The position numbers were made by a program, and so were the translations under genes. Shown here piece after piece: positions 5,714 through 7,076 of a stretch of DNA of 7,076 bases. A model generated the notes under the pieces. It saw nothing but the letters and a program-made list of their open reading frames with translations, was not told the DNA's origin and ran no database searches. The DNA lies in NCBI GenBank assembly GCA_021160245.1, contig JAGHCW010000023.1, forward strand, positions 1-7,076. The letters are read 5' to 3'. Position 1 is the first letter of the stretch, and each line of letters opens with the position of its first letter. This DNA is from a bacterium. GTDB taxonomy: Bacteria > B130-G9.

Positions 5714-6541
5714 ATGAGAGTTCTGAAGCGATTTCCATTATCCGCCAGGATTGGGATGGTCATCTTGGCCTTATTCGTGATCGTGGCCTTGGCCGCGCCT
5801 CTTATATCGCCCCACGAGCCAAACGACCAGGACCTTAAACGTCGCCTCGAGGGCCCAAGTTGGGAGAACCTGCTGGGCCGCGACGAGTTTGGGCGGGACA
5901 CACTCTCAAGGCTTATCTACGGCGCGAGGGTATCTCTCACTGTCGGGGCGCTAGTCGTCTCGATCTCGCTTGTGATCGGCGTCTCATTGGGCGCGCTGGT
6001 CGGTTACTGCGGGGGATGGCGGGATGAGGCGGCGATGCGAGTTGTTGATATCGTCTTGGCTTTCCCGGGGATACTCCTTGCGATAGGTATGATGGCGGTG
6101 CTTGGGCAAAGCCTTTTTAACGTTGTCCTTGCGCTCTGCATCTGTGGCTGGGCGCCTTATGCGAGGCTTGCCAGAGGGGAGGCGCTCTCGATAAGGACGC
6201 GGGGCTATGTCCTTGCAGCGGAGTCGCTTGGCGCAAGCACATTCCGCATCGTTGGCCGGCACATTTTGCCGAACATCATCTCGCCGATACTCGTAAGGGC
6301 GACGCTTGGCATGGCGGGCGTTATCGTGGCCGAGTCGGCGCTCAGTTTCTTGGGACTGGGCATCCAGCCGCCGACCGCTAGTTGGGGCTCAATGCTGAAT
6401 GGCGGAAGAATCTATCTACTCGTCGCTCCGCACCTTGTATTCATCCCGGGTGTTACAATAATGCTGGTGGTTTTGAGCCTCAATTTCTTTGGAGACGGGC
6501 TGCGGGACGTTCTTGACCCGAGGCGCGGCGAGTATGTATAG
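5714..6541 (+). CDS. ABC transporter permease, DppC/OppC (peptide/nickel) family
   Basis: This is an inner-membrane permease subunit of a peptide/opine/nickel-type ABC importer. The 275-residue length and the pattern are those of the DppC/OppC branch. There is an N-terminal helix (IGMVILALFVIVALAAPLI) followed by the diagnostic PHEPNDQDL, the conserved LLGRDEFGRDTLSRLIYGAR segment, and several further membrane helices. The cytoplasmic EAA-type loop that contacts the ATPase is at about 166-187 (VLAAESLGAS, then RHILPN). The family signature SFLGLGIQPPTASWG and the C-terminal GDGLRDVLDPR are also present. ATG at 5714 has GAGG nine bases upstream. A TTG at 5699 would add five residues without a good site. 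No DppB-type partner, ATPase or binding protein is adjacent in this window, and the substrate cannot be inferred. It overlaps the next gene by 8 bp, suggesting coupled translation. Confidence 0.93.
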   Translation: MRVLKRFPLSARIGMVILALFVIVALAAPLISPHEPNDQDLKRRLEGPSWENLLGRDEFGRDTLSRLIYGARVSLTVGALVVSISLVIGVSLGALVGYCGGWRDEAAMRVVDIVLAFPGILLAIGMMAVLGQSLFNVVLALCICGWAPYARLARGEALSIRTRGYVLAAESLGASTFRIVGRHILPNIISPILVRATLGMAGVIVAESALSFLGLGIQPPTASWGSMLNGGRIYLLVAPHLVFIPGVTIMLVVLSLNFFGDGLRDVLDPRRGEYV

Positions 6542-7076
6542 ACATATATGTCGGCGATTTGGCCGTAGTTTGTGTCCGTTTGATAGCAGGACAATTATCC
6601 TCATTTTTGCCGTCATCGTCCTTGCCTCGACGCTCATCATCTTTCCTGGGACCTCTCAATCGGAGGAGACGGATGGCGCGGACGTTGAAGACGTGCAGCC
6701 AGCACCGGTGCTGCCGGGGGACATAGACGGCTCGGGAGTGGTCGATAAGAATGACCGACGGTTGATGGAGAGTTCCTTGGGAGCCACTCCGGAAGACCAC
6801 GATTGGGACATCCGGTGCGACCTTGACCACGATGATTTCGTGGGCTTTAAGGACTTCGCAATTCTTAAAGAGAATATGGGGAAGCGGCTCTCTGGTGGGC
6901 GGATTGTCCAGGGCATCCCGGGCGACAAATGCCCCCATCCAAAGCTTCGATTTGCGCCTCTTCTCGAGATGACAGTCGCCTATCCTGAAGAGCTCTCCCA
7001 AAGCAAGGTGTGGCTGGTTATAGGCATCGATAAGACTGGAGATGTCATATCTGCTAGGCCGGCATTTTCTGAACTC
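6534..7076 (+). CDS. Membrane-anchored or exported dockerin-type protein with TonB C-terminal-like start (3' end outside window)
   Basis: The frame is open from ATG 6534 to the window edge, giving 181 residues. Residues 1-19 are Arg-rich and residues 20-39 are hydrophobic (TIILIFAVIVLASTLIIFPG), so this is an uncleaved anchor or a signal peptide. An acidic linker follows. Residues 63-116 form a type I dockerin-like pair: the first Ca2+ loop has D63, D65, S67, D71 and D74; the second, after WDIRC, has D96, D98, D100, G104 and D107, ending FAILKENMG. Residues about 142-181 (AYPEELSQ, then VWLVIGIDKTGDVISA) resemble the YPEEA...V.IDE.G.V start of a TonB C-terminal domain; this is weaker and truncated. 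The start overlaps the permease stop by 8 bp, and GAGG (6520-6523) lies 10 bases upstream, so the two genes are probably translationally coupled. The dockerin assignment is firm; the TonB-like part is tentative. Confidence 0.78.
   Translation, partial: MYRHICRRFGRSLCPFDSRTIILIFAVIVLASTLIIFPGTSQSEETDGADVEDVQPAPVLPGDIDGSGVVDKNDRRLMESSLGATPEDHDWDIRCDLDHDDFVGFKDFAILKENMGKRLSGGRIVQGIPGDKCPHPKLRFAPLLEMTVAYPEELSQSKVWLVIGIDKTGDVISARPAFSEL

Noticed and set aside
6541-6552. Perfect 12-bp palindrome GACATATATGTC at the permease stop, and another at 6701-6712
   Set aside because: One or two perfect 12-mers are expected by chance in 7 kb, and both lie in coding sequence.
6480-7001. 173-codon open frame on the minus strand
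   Set aside because: It is antisense to the permease end and the dockerin-type gene, whose aspartate loops give clear coding evidence on the plus strand. Its translation is low in recognisable motifs.

Overview
The window carries bacterial genes: standard stop codons, Shine-Dalgarno sites, sigma70-type -10 hexamers and Sec signal peptides. GC content looks to be in the mid-50s percent (not computed). Secreted beta-propeller, beta-helix and dockerin-type proteins with generic Ig-like modules are typical of uncultured, probably diderm lineages known mainly from metagenomes. The sequence does not fix the phylum. All genes that can be supported lie on the + strand.

Layout. (1) Bases 3-317 hold the 3' end of an unrecognised gene. 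(2) An intergenic stretch of about 417 bp (318-734) holds a cluster of GGGTCAATT-type repeats, bounded by an 8-bp inverted repeat, and an extended -10 promoter. (3) Bases 735-3035 encode a secreted PQQ-like beta-propeller protein with an Ig-like domain and two diverged copies of a C-terminal module ending in WPYL. Its best start is TTG, not the upstream ATG. (4) Two very small single-span membrane proteins follow (3093-3194, 33 aa; 3229-3369, 46 aa), each with its own ribosome binding site. (5) A 227-bp gap contains a strong stem (3401-3456) and a short repeat-rich leader. (6) Bases 3597-5543 encode a secreted right-handed beta-helix protein with a DUF1565-like region, about eleven helix coils carrying a cysteine ladder, and an 11-G tract. 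(7) A second extended -10 promoter precedes a DppC/OppC-type ABC permease (5714-6541). (8) A gene that overlaps the permease stop and runs off the right edge (6534-7076) encodes an N-terminally anchored protein with a type I dockerin-like Ca2+-binding pair, followed by the start of a TonB C-terminal-like domain.

How they may work together (inference). The left transcription unit (propeller plus two membrane peptides) and the beta-helix gene look like a cell-envelope or surface set. The right unit couples a peptide/nickel-type permease to an envelope protein through an 8-bp overlap. The permease has no partner permease, ATPase or binding protein in view. The most unusual items are the dockerin/TonB-like protein beside an orphan permease, the two tiny membrane proteins, and the Cys-laddered, G-tract-bearing beta-helix. 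No mobile-element gene, RNA gene or CRISPR array was found.
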